Source: Nissolia schottii
Taxonomy: Eukaryota; Streptophyta; Magnoliopsida; Fabales; Fabaceae
Assembly (NCBI GenBank): GCA_003254905.1
Contig: QANU01074441.1
Span: forward strand, 1-64,000
DNA length: 64,000 bases
Direction: 5' to 3'
The position numbers and the translations under genes are program-made. The stretch's first letter is position 1. Each line of letters starts with the position of its first letter. Below are positions 13,390 through 24,935 of the stretch, piece after piece. Under the pieces are notes generated by a model. It saw only the letters and a list, made by a program, of their open reading frames with translations. It was not told the DNA's origin and ran no database searches.

Positions 13390-14145
13390 CGCTCCCAGTA
13401 AATTGCGAAAAACAGCTACGTCAGATCAATCAATCAATCAATTGAAAAAAGAAAAGCAGAGAGGACATTGAAAACGACGTAACAAATCCACCTATTTCAG
13501 CAATGAATCGGTTAAAGTGGAGTTTTAAGATTTACATACGCAATGCCCTGAGATGGAAACCCTAGAAGAAGAAGAAGAATATGGAGCAGAAAGGTGGAAG
13601 AAGAAATGTGAACTTACAAGTGCTTAGTGGTTGCTTTGGACTTGCAGCCTGATTATTAGTATTAGTTGATTTACTTCAACCCCACCGCGACGCAGCTCAA
13701 CGCAGGAGAATAAGCGCACCAGAAATTGAGGGTTCAGCTTTTTTATTTTCTGGTTTTTCCTTTCTTTTTCTTTTTGTTTTTTTGTTTTTTTGTTTTTTTG
13801 TTTTTTTTTTGAAGTAATGGAGGGCGGTTCGGGGTTGGGAAGAATGAATAAATCAATCAATTTTAATTATTCGGTTTGGGTTTTCACTTTTCTAATGCTT
13901 ATTAGGGTTTTTTATCATATGAAAGTGGCAAAAGAAAAAAAATAATATTACAATCTCATGTGGCAAAAGCCTATTAGGAGGGTGCTCGGAAGTAAAAAAT
14001 TTCGCTGACAACTCTAACTTTGACCATGAAATTAACACAAAAATTTGTCTCCTAAAGGATGGGGATAACTTTTGGTGATCCAATTTTTAATTTTTTTTAA
14101 GTCACGCTCTAATTTTCATAATAGAGGCTGGTAAAGAATAAAGAG
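13390..14145. other. RPN13 upstream region and spacer to the gypsy element
   Basis: It contains the probable RPN13 5' leader (13390 to about 13660) with AAACCCTAG near 13557 and a GTAAGT-type donor on the minus strand near 13617. Beyond this are T-rich tracts with a TTTTTTG motif at about 13770-13812 and AT-rich spacer with no supportable gene. Confidence 0.5.
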
Positions 14146-16079
14146 TGTGCCAAGGTGAATTCCTTGGTCCAAACTGGATTCCGAAGCTTCTCTGCGAGTA
14201 AGGGTTTGCTGAGCCAGCGTGAGTACCTGTAAGGACTCCGACGCTCAAGTCAGTGGAGAAATAAGAGAGAAGGGTAATCAACAGTGAGTTGGTTTCTTGG
14301 CATACCTGGGGTGCTGCCTATGGTTAAATATTTACGCGATACCCGTGTGTTGCGGACTCTTCTGCGTAATGCGTTGGGAAGAGGATATCTCTAGCAGTAA
14401 GCTTCGTGGAGGAGATTCTCTAAGGCCGCATTGTTACCTCCTGGGGGAAAGTATCTCGGACGGTGACACACACCAAAAAGTCGTTAATTTTAGCGCACGA
14501 TCAAATAATAATTTATAAACTAAGAAAATCCCAAAAACGTAGTAAGGGGGCTAACCTATGTCGTCTCTAAGGAAGCAATTTCCAAACCGATTATAATTAC
14601 AATTAAAAAAAGGGGTTTGGATTGATGAATATAAATAAAAAGAAAGCAAAACGAAAGTAAGTCAACAATGATAAAAATCAATATCCTGCATACAACGTTT
14701 CTAGATCAAGGATTAATTGTCATTGGTTCCTAATTAATTATTCATAAGAGGGGATGTTGTTTATTAGTTGAAATTTCTAACTAATACGCAATTCACTTAA
14801 GAGACTACAATCGTCAATCCCCTAAGCATTTATTAATACAGGAATTAAAACTAAGATCTCAGCATTTAAAATCCATATCAATTATGTCCCAATTGCACAA
14901 CCTAATTAAATCTAATTAGTTCCCTAAAAAGTTCCCAAATCCTAAATCAATAAATCCTACAATTGTCAAGATCTATCAACCTAGAATTAACCCTAACTAA
15001 CAACATGTGATCGCTATATTACTAATTAGGGGTGAAACAAATCATGAATAAGCATTAAGCACAAGACCTCGAATTAATCTTAATCTAGAGTTGCCACATG
15101 CAAGATATTAAGAAAACTACCCCTTCATGGATGGAGGATAAAGGCTCACAATAAATAAAAATAAGAAGAGAGTAGAAAATAATGGAGAATTAAAATAACA
15201 AAACCTGAATTAGAGAACGAAAGGAATTCGCAAATAGTTGGGAGCTTGCGTTGTCAATGCGAGCGCTCCAACAATCCTTGAATAACTAAGCACAACTAAC
15301 ATAAACCTAAAGTGCATAAAATAAAAGGAAAAAGTGCAGAAAATAAAAGTGGAGGTTGAGAATGGAGTTCTGTCCAAGTTGTTGAGAGAGGATATCTATT
15401 TGTAGAGGATTGACATAAAGTGGGAGTAAATCCCGCACTTTCAGCATAATAGTTAGTAAAATCACTATAACTTCGGCTACAGATATCGGATTACGGTGAT
15501 TCAAATCTCCAATTAAAGATAAGAGATAAATCTACAACTTTGTAGTTAAGGTCAAATCAAGATTCAATCTCCATCCTGGTGCGAAATCCGTGGCAAAGTC
15601 ATCACTAAAAATCCTCAACAAATCTTTGATCAAATCTTTTTGAATTTGAATTCAATCTTGTATTTATTGATCCAAATCTTCTCTTCAAATCTCTTCTTCA
15701 AAATTTATATCTTATCAAATCTCCTTCAAATTTTCATTGATCCTCTTGACAATTTATTTTCTGCAATTAAAATAGAAAATTAAAAAAGAACAAAAGAAAT
15801 CAACATATTAAATTGTAAGATAAAATAAATCTTAAAATTGCATTTTTCTCAATTTCTCACAAAAGAGGATAATGTGTAAAACATATTAATTAAGCATTAA
15901 AATTACACATTTTTAGTATGCAATGTTCAATTATAGAATAATAAAATAGGGTACAAAACCCACCTATCATACGGTTACGCTGGTGACTTGCTAGGGATAA
16001 GCTTAGGCCAGATCAGGTTGCTCTGCAAATCATCGGGTACGAGCCTCTATGCTGGGACTTCATGGTCTGGTCCATAACA
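14146..16079 (-). repeat. 3' LTR of the Tat element, interrupted by a nested insertion
   Basis: The sequence 14146-14464 plus 15971-16079 aligns along its length with the LTR at 24511-24934. It contains the shared blocks GTTGGTTTCTTGGC, CCCGTGTGTTGCGGACTC and CTTGCTAGGGATAAGC. The insertion at 14465-15970 accounts for the extra length. Confidence 0.88.
14465..15970. mobile_element. Nested insertion in the left LTR, probable solo LTR
   Basis: The host LTR sequence is interrupted here, and ACGGT stands on both sides (14460-14464 and 15971-15975), a 5-bp target-site duplication. The insert can be read as starting TGACACACACC and ending CCTATCA if the shared T is counted, so it has TG...CA ends and is about 1.5 kb without any coding region. 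That fits a solo LTR left after recombination. The length and the opening sequence suggest a large-LTR gypsy family such as the Athila/Calypso group, but this lineage call is a guess. Confidence 0.65.
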
Positions 16080-16093
16080 GGAGCCCCCCAGCT
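16080..16093 (-). other. Polypurine tract of the Tat element
   Basis: On the minus strand GAGCTGGGGGGCTCC runs directly into the TGTTATGG start of the 3' LTR. This is the position and composition expected of the plus-strand primer used in reverse transcription. Confidence 0.6.
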
Positions 16094-16464
16094 CGGAGCG
16101 TAGAGTGGAATTATGTGGTTCGAGTTATTCTTTAGGCACTCGTTTGTTATGGCTTCCGGGGAGCGACATGTGCTTGGCATTGGGTGGTGAAGGATTTTCC
16201 CTTCAATAGAGGACGTGAAAGTTGGGGGTTTTGTCTTAGGAGATCGTGCGATGAGATGTGTCTGCTGTCATGGGGAATTGGGCCTCTCGTTTGTAGACAC
16301 GTGGGTGACTTGGGCACTGTAGTAATGATGGGCTTTGGAGGGAAACCGTTTCGTTTTCCGCTCCTTTTTGAACGCTGAGTCCATTCTATTTAAATTCTTG
16401 TGCCCTTTCATCAAACATGTTTCGTCTCCATTGCTTTTGGTTTGAAATTGCTCTTCCTTCATCC

Positions 16465-16635
16465 CTTTGCATTTTTATTTCATCTTCTCTGTTGTAGCTC
16501 CAGATTCTTTTTGCTCTATCTCTTTGCATTTTCGCTTCATCTTTTCTGCTGTAGTTCGAGATTGTTCTTTCTTTTTCCCTTTGCATTTATGCTTCATCTT
16601 TTCTGCTGTAGTTCGAAATTTTTGAAGCAACTCTT
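16465..16635. repeat. 57-bp tandem repeat, about three copies, in the 3' region of the Tat element
   Basis: CTTTGCATTT starts copies at 16465, 16522 and 16579, each followed by CTTCATCTTTTCTG or near variants and GTAGTTCGA. The third copy matches for about 40 bases. The period of 57 is a multiple of three, so it also yields repeated open frames on the minus strand that need not be coding. Tat-lineage elements are known to carry variable tandem repeats in this region. Confidence 0.8.
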
Positions 16636-17257
16636 CATCATTTATGCCATTTTTCGCTTTTCTCTCCCGTGATGTTTGGAGTGCTCTGTGTTCGTTGCCC
16701 GAAGCTCTGCTCTGCCGTTGATTTGTTCGTTTCGATAAGTATTTCTTTTCTTCTTTTTTGGCTAATTTTCTGGGCATTCATAGGTTTGGGCTTTGCCATG
16801 TGGGACACTGTGGGTTTGGGTGTGATTCTGTAGGTGTTGTTCTCTTGTTGATTTTCTGGGATTTTGGGGTAATTTGGGGGGGTTTATTGTTCATGGCGGT
16901 TATTGTTTCTGCTTTTCAGTAGTTTAGTAATGGGAAGGTTGAAGAAGAGTTTTCAAGATCTGAGGAGGCCGCACCCATTGATGGGGCTCACGAGCAGATA
17001 ACCTATGGGTGAATAGATCCAGAGGCGTTTTCCATTCCATCTATCATCCGTGGAGGTCATATTGAGCATCTGAGTGAGGCTTTAGAGATGACAGCTGGAG
17101 GGCGTAGAGGACCACAAATATAGGTTAGAAGTGGCCTCCGCGGATGTGAGGGTGTGCATGCTAAGGCATATTGATACTCCTCATTTTCTGTGAATGTATG
17201 AGGTACTTTTCACGTGGTTAGGTGTTAGGCTACCCTTTACTTTTTTTCTAACAAGAT

Positions 17258-18690
17258 TTGATGAGGTTGTGTGCCTTTAGTCTGATGCAGCTTCACCCTA
17301 ACGGTTGGGCGCTTATCCGCAGATTTGAGGCGGTGTGCGGGATCTTCGAAGTGGAGCCATTTCTGAACACTTTTCTTAGTCCGTTTACTTTAATCAACCC
17401 CAAGGGGACTGTTATTTCGGGGACGCAATTTAGGTATCGGAGTTGGCATACCTTCAAGAATTTTTCCGAAACGAAGATCTTTACAAGGTGGGAGGAGTCC
17501 TACCAAAAATTTAATTGGAAATATTTTAAAGTTTTTGCTGCTCCGGGGATGAGGGCTTTTTGGGAGGGTGATCAAGACACCGTGGTGTCGATATCCTATT
17601 ACTGGAACAGGAATATCCACTATTACCGCCCATAGGGAATCTCCGTGGACGAGCTACTAGAGAGGGAATTTTTTGTGGCTTTGGTTCGAGGAAGACCTTT
17701 AAATATTAGAGTAGTCGTGGAGGGGCTGGATGCTGAAGCTTACTTCGGTAGTTAGCTTGTTTGCTATTTATTTTTTATGTGTAGTTTTGTTTATTTTTGT
17801 TGCTGATGATGTGATTTTGCAGGTTCTCGACTCCGCGAAAATGAGTGTGGTGGCAAAGCTGAAGGATCTGAACAAGCTTTTGAATGCTTCAGCTAGGGAG
17901 AAGCTGCGAGGTCAGGGGGTGGCTGACGAGGGTGATGAGGCTCCTCCTGTTGGGAATGAAGCTCCGTCTTCTCTGTCTCCTGTCCTGTCTCTTTCTGTGC
18001 AGTCAATGCGCGAAGGTACTGTTGAACAATCTCCTCCGCGGAAAAGGGCTCGGGGTGGTTCATCCCAAGGGATTGCGGGCATGTCTCGAGAGCTCTTTCT
18101 CAGGCTTGGCCTAAGGACGTAAGCTTTCCGCGGATTTTGAAGAGGAATTTTCTCTACGAAGAAGCTTGGGAGCAGCTGGAAGGAGTTCCTGTTGGCGAAG
18201 CCTTTGCGCGGACTTTTCACATGATGGGGAAGGTCTCCAGCTTATTGTCTTATGCCGTTGAGAATGTCGCAAGTCCCGAGGAGGTGGGCGTACTTCGCCA
18301 GGAGAACGCGAAGCTTAAGAAGGAGGTTCGTCGTTCCCGCTATGAGATTAAGAAGCTGAAGGCTCAGCTAGCGATTTTCGAGCAAAGGGCGATGATGTTT
18401 GAGGTGGCAGCAGAGGAAAAGAATTTGGAGGCTGAAAGACAGGCGGCTCTGGCGGCAGAGAGGACCACATTGGCTGAAGAGAATGCGAAGGTGGTGGAGG
18501 ATCTTACTCGGGAGGTCAAACGGGCAAAAGAGGAATGTGATGCCAGCATGGTGCTGTGTGAGAAGTCACAGAGAGACTTTAATGCTTGCCTAAAGCTGTC
18601 CAAGGAAGTTGTTGATGCGACTTTGGAGACTGTGATGGCCAGTTTAAGCATATTGCTCCTGATGTGGATTGGAGAGTGGTTTCATTGAAC
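17258..18690 (+). pseudogene. Antisense extra coding region of the Tat element
   Basis: On the strand opposite to gag-pol, between integrase and the 3' LTR, lie coding stretches that share no similarity with pol. One part carries an aromatic-rich segment (SWHTFKNFSE, WEESYQKFNWKYF) like the plant mobile-element domains seen in such antisense frames. A later part (about 18137-18688) is a long Lys/Glu/Ala-rich coiled coil with LRQENAKLKKEVRRSR-like heptads. Antisense frames at this position are described for Tat elements such as Grande (gene23) and Retand. Product function is unknown. It is part of a broken element. Confidence 0.65.
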
Positions 18691-19309
18691 AAATATTATG
18701 ACGCAGAGACCAATGAGATTAGGGATCTTTAGTGTTTTTTGTACGTCAGACTTCCGCGTCACTTTTGTACTTTTTGTAAAGCTATATTAATGACAAGTAT
18801 ATTTTATGGAATTGTGTATTGCTTTTCGGTTTTGGTACAGAGTTGACACTTTATTTTATGTGGCTCTTAGTTTCGATGACCAGGCTTTTTAAAAATTAAT
18901 TCTGCGGATTATTTGTCGATGCCCGAATGATCAGTTCGGGGAATTATTTCGTTGCCGCTTTTTAGTTGCGATTTCTTAATATTTGACCATGAGAGGATGA
19001 ACGGGAATCTGTGCGTATTATTTGATAAAGGTTCCTTGGTCTGTTAGTACAAAAGATGTGGAAAATTGAAAATGAACAAATGAATCTAAAATTAAAGATA
19101 AAATCTGCACAGGTTGGTTGCGTTCCACGTCCACGGAATTTCTTTGCCGTCACAAGTTATCAATTGGTATGCTCTTTATTATATATAAGTCTTCCCAATT
19201 AGGGTGCAGTTTGCCTTGGCCTGGTGCTTTAGTGTCAATGTTTGCTCTTCACAGCATCTCCTGAGGTGAATTTTCGTAGGAGGACGTTGGAGTTATATCT
19301 TTGAGAAAC

Positions 19310-20290
19310 TTATTTTTTGAGGGCTTCTTCTTTCAAGTGTGCTTCATGTCTGTGTTCTTCGATTAGATCTATTTCTTTTGCTCTGGCTTCGTCATTTGTT
19401 TCTGCTGAAAACATATGTATCTTCGGACTTGCTTCACCGATTTCTATTGGTATCATAGCTTCACTTTCGTATGCTAGGCGGAAAGGAGAATGGGAAGTGG
19501 CTAAATGAGGAGTGGTGCGATAAGCCCACAGTACACTTCCCAACTCGCCCGCCCATAGGCCTTTTGTGTTGTCTAGTCTCTTCTTTTGTCCCCTAAATAT
19601 GACCTTATTAGCGACTTCGACCTGTCCTTTGGTCTGGGGGTGCTCCACAGAAGAAAAATGGTGTTTTATCTTGAAGCCTTGTAGGAACGATGTGAACTTC
19701 CTGTTTGTAAACTGGGTGTCATTGTCGAAAATTATTGTTTTCGGGATTCTGAATCGTGTGAGGATGTTATTCCACACAAATTTCCTACACTATGTTGAAG
19801 TAATTGTAGCTAGGGGTTCAGCTTCGATCCATTTGGTGAAATAGTCGACTGTCACTATGATGAATTTTCTCTGCCCTGCTGTTGGCAAGAATGGTCGGAG
19901 GATGTCGATCCCCCACCTGTGGAAGGGCCAAGAGGCCGCCATGCTTGTTAGTTCTGCTGGTGGAGCTATGTGGAAGTGGGCATGTTCTTGGCATTTTCTG
20001 CATTTCTTGACATACTCCGTGGAGTCTTTTTGTAAGGTGGGCCAGTATAGGTCTGCTCGAAGTATCTTCAGTGCGAGAGCTTTTCCTCCCATATGGTGCT
20101 CGCACGATCCCTCGTGTACTTCTTCCAAGACGTAGGTCATCAATTTTGATTCGACACATTTTAGGAGGGGTTGGGATACGGATCTTCTATAAAGCTGATA
20201 GCCTATCAGTGTGTACCTGGCGGCTTCTCTTCTAAGTCTTTTTTCATTTGTGGAAAGGTCTAGTTGTTCTCCGCGGATGACTTTCAATAT
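19310..20290 (-). pseudogene. Integrase region of the Tat element
   Basis: The minus strand shows a zinc-binding segment (CEHHMGG...CRKCQEHA) followed by the DDE-type catalytic core, with WGIDILRPF, DYFTKWIEAEPL, IIFDNDTQF and EHPQTKGQVEVANK, and the WAYRTTPH motif beyond it. The order after RNase H identifies the element as Ty3/gypsy. It belongs to the broken element. Confidence 0.85.
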
Positions 20291-20419
20291 TGGTAGGGTC
20301 CAACAGCGGGATGAGCTTCCCAGTGAGTCAATATGATTGACCCCAGTTGAGACCGAGGGGTGGCGGAGGGTTTATTGTATGAGTTTTATTGTTGCCTCCC
20401 AGTTGGGTGCTTGCCAGCT

Positions 20420-20825
20420 TTCATATTGTATATGCCCGTTCGTTATCCTTCCTCGGAACATGTTTGATGTCATAATTTTCGAAGGAGGAGACCATTCTCA
20501 TTACCAGGGATAGGTATTGTTGCAAGTGGTCTCCTTTGACCTGGGCGATCACAATCTGTGAATTACTGTACACTATTAGGCTTCTTGCCCCGACGTCTTT
20601 GGCTAGGTTAAGACCTGCAACCAGTGCTTCATATTCTGCTTGGTTATTTGAGGTTGTGAATTCAAATTTTATGGCCATCTCCAATTGTGGGCCATTGGGT
20701 CCTTCAAGTAGTACTCCTGCTCCGCTACCACAGATACTTGATGCTCCATCAATGTACAACGTCCATTTGCTTGTGTTTGTGGTCGTGGTTTCTCCAGTGA
20801 ATTCTGTGATGAAGTCAGTCATTGC
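20420..20825 (-). pseudogene. RNase H region of the Tat element
   Basis: WTLYIDGASS, GVLLEGP, NNQAEYEALVAGL and YSNSQIVIAQVKG on the minus strand are the usual motifs of plant gypsy RNase H. It lies between reverse transcriptase and integrase. Confidence 0.85.
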
Positions 20826-21249
20826 TTGTGTTTTAATTGGGACTCATGGTTCATAGCAGATGTCAAATCCGGAGAGTTCCATTGCCCAAGTTAGCATGCG
20901 CCCGACTATGTCGGGCTTCTGGAGTACTTGTTTGATCGGCTGGTTGGTTCTGACTATAATGATGTGGGATTGAAAATACGAGCATAATCTTCTGGCGGAG
21001 TCAAGGAGGGCAAAAGCCAGTTTTTCCAGCTTTTGGTATTTGATTTCAGCTCCGTGTAGAACTTTGCTGGTGAAGTATACAGGGAATTGAGTTTATCCTT
21101 TTTCCTTAACAAGTGCGAACACAATTGTTTTCTCAAACGCGGAGAGATATAGGAATAGAGTTTCACCTTTCTCTGGTTTTGTCAAGGTTGCCGGTTTTGA
21201 CAGATATGCTTTGAAATCTTTGAAGGCTTGTTCGTATTCCTTAGTCTAC

Positions 21250-22080
21250 TCAAAAGAATTTATCTTCTTCATAAGTTTTAAAAAGGGGAGAGCCCTTTCC
21301 GCAGAGGATGCTATGAACCTGTACTTCTTTTATTGTGGTTGGAGGCCTCATGTTTAGAATGGCTTCACATTTTGCCTGGTTCACTTCAATTCCGCGATGG
21401 GTTATCATAAACCCTAGGGATTTTCCTGCTTCCATGGCAAAAGCACACTTTGTGGGGTTTAGTTTGAGGTTGTGGCGGCGCAAGGTGTGGAAGATTGTTT
21501 CTAGATCGGACGTCACTTTATTCTCCGTGGACAACTTTACTATAATGTCGTCTACGTATACTTCGATTATATTTCTCGCTGCCTCGGCGAAGATTTTGTC
21601 CATCATCCTTTGGTAGGTGGTTCTTATATTTTTTAACCCGAAAGGCATTACCTTGTAAAAGTAATTGCCTATGGATGTTATGGAAGCCATTTTTTTGCAT
21701 CAACATGGTGCATGGGGATTTGGTTGGGCCCCACGTAGGCATCCAAAAATGATAGGAACTTGTACTCGGAGGCTGAGTCTACTAAGAGATTGATGTTCGG
21801 TAGAGGATATGGGTCTTTGGGGCATGCCTTATTGAGGTTCATGTAGTTTATGCACATCCTCCATTTTCCTCCGGGTTTAGGGACCATGACCACGTTGGAT
21901 AGCCACGCGGGGTAGATGATCTCTTCGATGAAGCCTGCATCTTTGAGTGCTTCTACCTGCTTTTGTACTTCTGCAGCTTTCTCCGCGCTCATTTTTCTTC
22001 TTTTTTGTTTCACTGGCTTTGTGCCGGGTAGTATGGCTAGCCTATGTGCCATGAGAGTGGGATCAACTCCCGTCATGTTG
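21250..22080 (-). pseudogene. Reverse transcriptase region of the Tat element
   Basis: The minus strand carries VMVPKPGGKWRMCINYMNLNKACPK-type template-binding sequence (cited in part), MPFGLKN, YVDDIIVK with the catalytic YVDD, and LNPTKCAFA. This is a clear Ty3/gypsy polymerase. It is part of the broken element. Confidence 0.88.
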
Positions 22081-22735
22081 GAAGCAGTCTACGCAAATAA
22101 ATATGAGTTTCTGCGGAGAGTGGCGATGATTTTGTCTTTTGTTTCTTGGGGAGAGATTTATTGACGAAGGTGACCTGTTCAAGGTTAGGACTGATCTGAA
22201 TAGGTTGTAATTTGCCCTTGGATTGTGCCTCTCTCTTTGGGGGGTTTGCTGTAAATATCTCTGTCATCATCACGTCTGATGACCATGGGTTGTCGTTCTT
22301 ACGCGACTCTATCCTTTGTCTGTTTTGTCGACCTTGTATTTGTAGAGCAGCTTGGTCTCCGCGCACAGTGGCCACTTCATTTTTCGTGGTTAAGAATTTC
22401 ATCGTTAGGGCAGCGGTGGATATGACCGCGTTGATTACGTTCAACGTGGGCCACCCTAAGATGATGTTGTACGCAGATGGTTTACTAACTACCAAGAACT
22501 TCATTTTCTCTGTTCTGACATCTCGCCTCAAAGTTAAGTATAGGGAAACATACCCGTCTGGGGTGACTGTTTCCCCAGATAAGCTTACAAGGTCTTTAGG
22601 GTAGTGCTCGAGATCTGTGTTCTTCAGGCCTAATTGGTCAAAACAGCTCCTGAAAATTATGTTCGCTGAACTTCCATGGTCCAACAGCACTCTTCTGACT
22701 TTGGCATTTACTAGGGTTGCTGAGATCACCATGGG
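22073..22735 (-). pseudogene. Protease region of the Tat element
   Basis: The segment with GSSANIIFRSCFDQLGL on the minus strand, followed by LVVSKPSAYNIILGWPTLN, matches the retropepsin-like region that precedes reverse transcriptase in Tat elements. Confidence 0.75.
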
Positions 22736-23045
22736 ATTGTTGTCTGTCTACGTGGTGTGTGCAAAGTCTTCCCTAGTGAATGTGATGTCAGGGAGGTTCC
22801 GAGCTCCGTGAAACTTGTTTTCGTGTTTTTTTTTAGGTGTAACACCTCTTGTAGGTGTCTCTTCCTAACTGACCTGGTAGATCCTCCGCATGCGAATCCT
22901 CCTGCAATGGTATTAATCACCCCGGTGGGTTATGTTCTTCTGGCTCGCCTATCCTCGGGGTGCTCGTCTCTTCTTCTGTTGTCTCTATTATCCTTGGGGT
23001 ATGGTCTTTAGTAGGTATTTCTAGATTCAATTTTTTTTTTCTCTC

Positions 23046-24160
23046 TTAGATGACATATCTTTCGAGCCTTCCTCCACAGACCCAAGTCTCTATTTCGTTA
23101 TTCAGGTCAACACAGTCTTCTGTGTTGTGCCCGTAGGAGTCGTGGTAGGTGCAAAACATGGCGGTGTCTGTTCCCGGCCGCAACCTGATTGGTTTTGGCT
23201 TCGGGAACCCATATTGTGTTGTATCTCCCTGTATAGTTGGTTGAGGGATAGGTTCATGTGGGTGTAGTTTGTGTATCACCCTTCTTTTACTATCCGAGGT
23301 CGTTTGATCCGCGGACGGTCGACACGAGTCGGTTGGGTGAATTTCCTTCTCAAATCTCCCCCTTCGCGTGGTCCTTCGTGGGAGGGGTCACTTTTGATGG
23401 CCTGCATGCCTTTTTCTTGGTAAAAGTATTCTTCCGCTCGTTCTTGAATCTCGATCAAGCTTCGTGGAGGTCTTTTGGATAGGTTTTTGGTAAACAGACT
23501 TCGTTTTCTTCGTAGAAGCGATCTAGGTATTGTCGAAGGGATTCGTCTCCCCTCTGGATTACACCTAGGAGGCTTACTGTCGTCTTGGGTTTTGTCTTCC
23601 GAGTAGTGAAATTGGCCAATAAGCATTTGACCAAGTCATCAAAGCATTGGATGCACTTTGGTGGGAGCGCCTTGAACCATACCAATGCTCCTTTCCTTAG
23701 GGTTATGGGAAAGGATTTGCATTGAATAGCGTCGGAGGCCCCATCAAATATCATCTTGTGCTTGAAAGCATCTAGGTGATATTGTGGTTCGGAAGTTCCT
23801 CGTAAGGCTCCATGTCTTTTGGTGGGCGGAATCCTTGCGGAGGCATGGCATTGAGGATTCCATCGACAAAAGGGTGGACATCCTTCCCTTTCACCTCTTC
23901 TGCCCTGCTCGTGGTTTCTCCATAGTGTAAACTTCCGCGGATCTGTCGTACATGGATTCTTGTTCTTCTTCGTTTGGTGGCGCACGACTCTGGCCATCTC
24001 CATGGTTAAAATCGTCGTTGTGGCGTTCACGTTACCTCCGTGCATCTTCCTTTCTGGCTTTTTCCTCTGCTTCGCAGATTTCTTTTTGTCTCTTTCGTTC
24101 CTCGTTTGCTTGGGCTAATTGCAGTAGAGCTACTTCCAGACAGGCGATCTATTCCGCTTG
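23046..24160 (-). pseudogene. Gag-like region of the Tat element
   Basis: The minus strand encodes retrotransposon gag-type sequence, including ALVWFKALPPKCIQCFDDL, ANFTTRKTK and GDESLRQYLDRFYEE, then a short knuckle-like CTYHDSYGHNTEDC. A proline-rich stretch with PPSQLPPYSPSP lies nearer the 5' LTR at about 24225-24420. Confidence 0.8.
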
Positions 24161-24490
24161 AGTTCTAACTACATTAGCTAGATCTAGTGGGGGTGGCGGA
24201 TCATCATGGTTGGATTGGTGTTGGTCATGTGGTGGGTTGGATTGAGGAGGAGGAATTAGTTCGAGGGGGTGGGGTGGTGAGAGGTGGTGGTGCCATAGGG
24301 GATGGCGAGTAGGGAGGTAGTTGGGACGGAGGTACCTGGGTCCTTACGGATGCCGATTCACGGGTTTCCCTGAAGGTCGGGACACGGTAGGTCTTTTTGG
24401 TATTTTTGGGAGGCATGATTGCGAGGATGATCGGTTGGTTGCGGGGATACTTCAGGATCCAAGGGAAGATGTGGGGTGCCATGAAAATAA

Positions 24491-24510
24491 GTCCCCACAG
24501 GCGACGCCAA
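24491..24510 (-). other. Primer-binding site of the Tat element
   Basis: Directly inside the 5' LTR the minus strand reads TTGGCGTCGCCTGTGGGG. TTGG at this position is the usual start of a site complementary to a tRNA 3' CCA end. I cannot name the tRNA with certainty. Confidence 0.55.
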
Positions 24511-24934
24511 TGTACTGAGGTGAATTCCTCGGACCAAACTAGATCCTGAAGCCTCCCTGCGGGCAAGGGTTCACTGAGCCAGCGTGGGTACCTGTAAGGA
24601 CTCTGATGCTCAAGTTAGTGGAGAAATAAGAGAGGAGGGTAATCAAGAGTGAGTTGGTTTCTTGGCGTACCTGGGGTGCTGCCTAGGGTTAAATACTTGC
24701 GCGATACCCGTGTGTTGCGGACTCTTCTGCGTAATGCGCTGGGAAGAGGATATCTCTGGGGGTAACGTTCCCTGAGGAGATTCTCTAGAGTCGCATTGTT
24801 ACCTCATGGGGGGAGAGTATCTCGGACTGTTATGCTGGTGACTTGCTAGGGATAAGCTTAGGCCAGATTGGGTTGCTCCACGGATCATCGGGTACGTGCC
24901 TCTAGGTTGGGCTTTCACGGTCCGGTCCATAACA
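24511..24934 (-). repeat. 5' LTR of the Tat element
   Basis: This intact-length LTR of about 424 bp starts TGTTATGGACC and ends AGTACA on the minus strand. It aligns with 14146-16079 minus its nested insert. Confidence 0.88.
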
Positions 24935-24935
24935 A

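Larger units (their letters stand above)
14146..24934 (-). mobile_element. Ty3/gypsy LTR retrotransposon of the Tat (Retand-like) type, full span but broken
   Basis: Two related LTRs bound the element: 24511-24934 (5' LTR on the minus strand) and 14146-16079 (3' LTR, enlarged by a nested insertion). Both begin TG and end CA when read on the coding strand. Between them, in minus-strand order, are gag-like, protease, reverse transcriptase, RNase H and integrase regions, which is the Ty3/gypsy order. A long stretch between integrase and the 3' LTR carries a plus-strand coding region, a known feature of the Tat lineage. A primer-binding site and a polypurine tract sit at the expected positions. 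The element is broken by several changes and should be immobile. LTRs differ by eye at about one position in eight, suggesting an age of several million years. No clean target-site duplication was seen. Confidence 0.88.

Noticed and set aside
13624-13860. Lys-rich minus-strand frame upstream of RPN13
   Set aside because: It is produced by the T-rich tracts on the plus strand and has no homology that I recognise.
16386-16777. Minus-strand frames with repeated EKMKHKCKGK-like units
   Set aside because: They follow the 57-bp tandem repeat in the retroelement's 3' region, whose period is a multiple of three; no domain was recognised.
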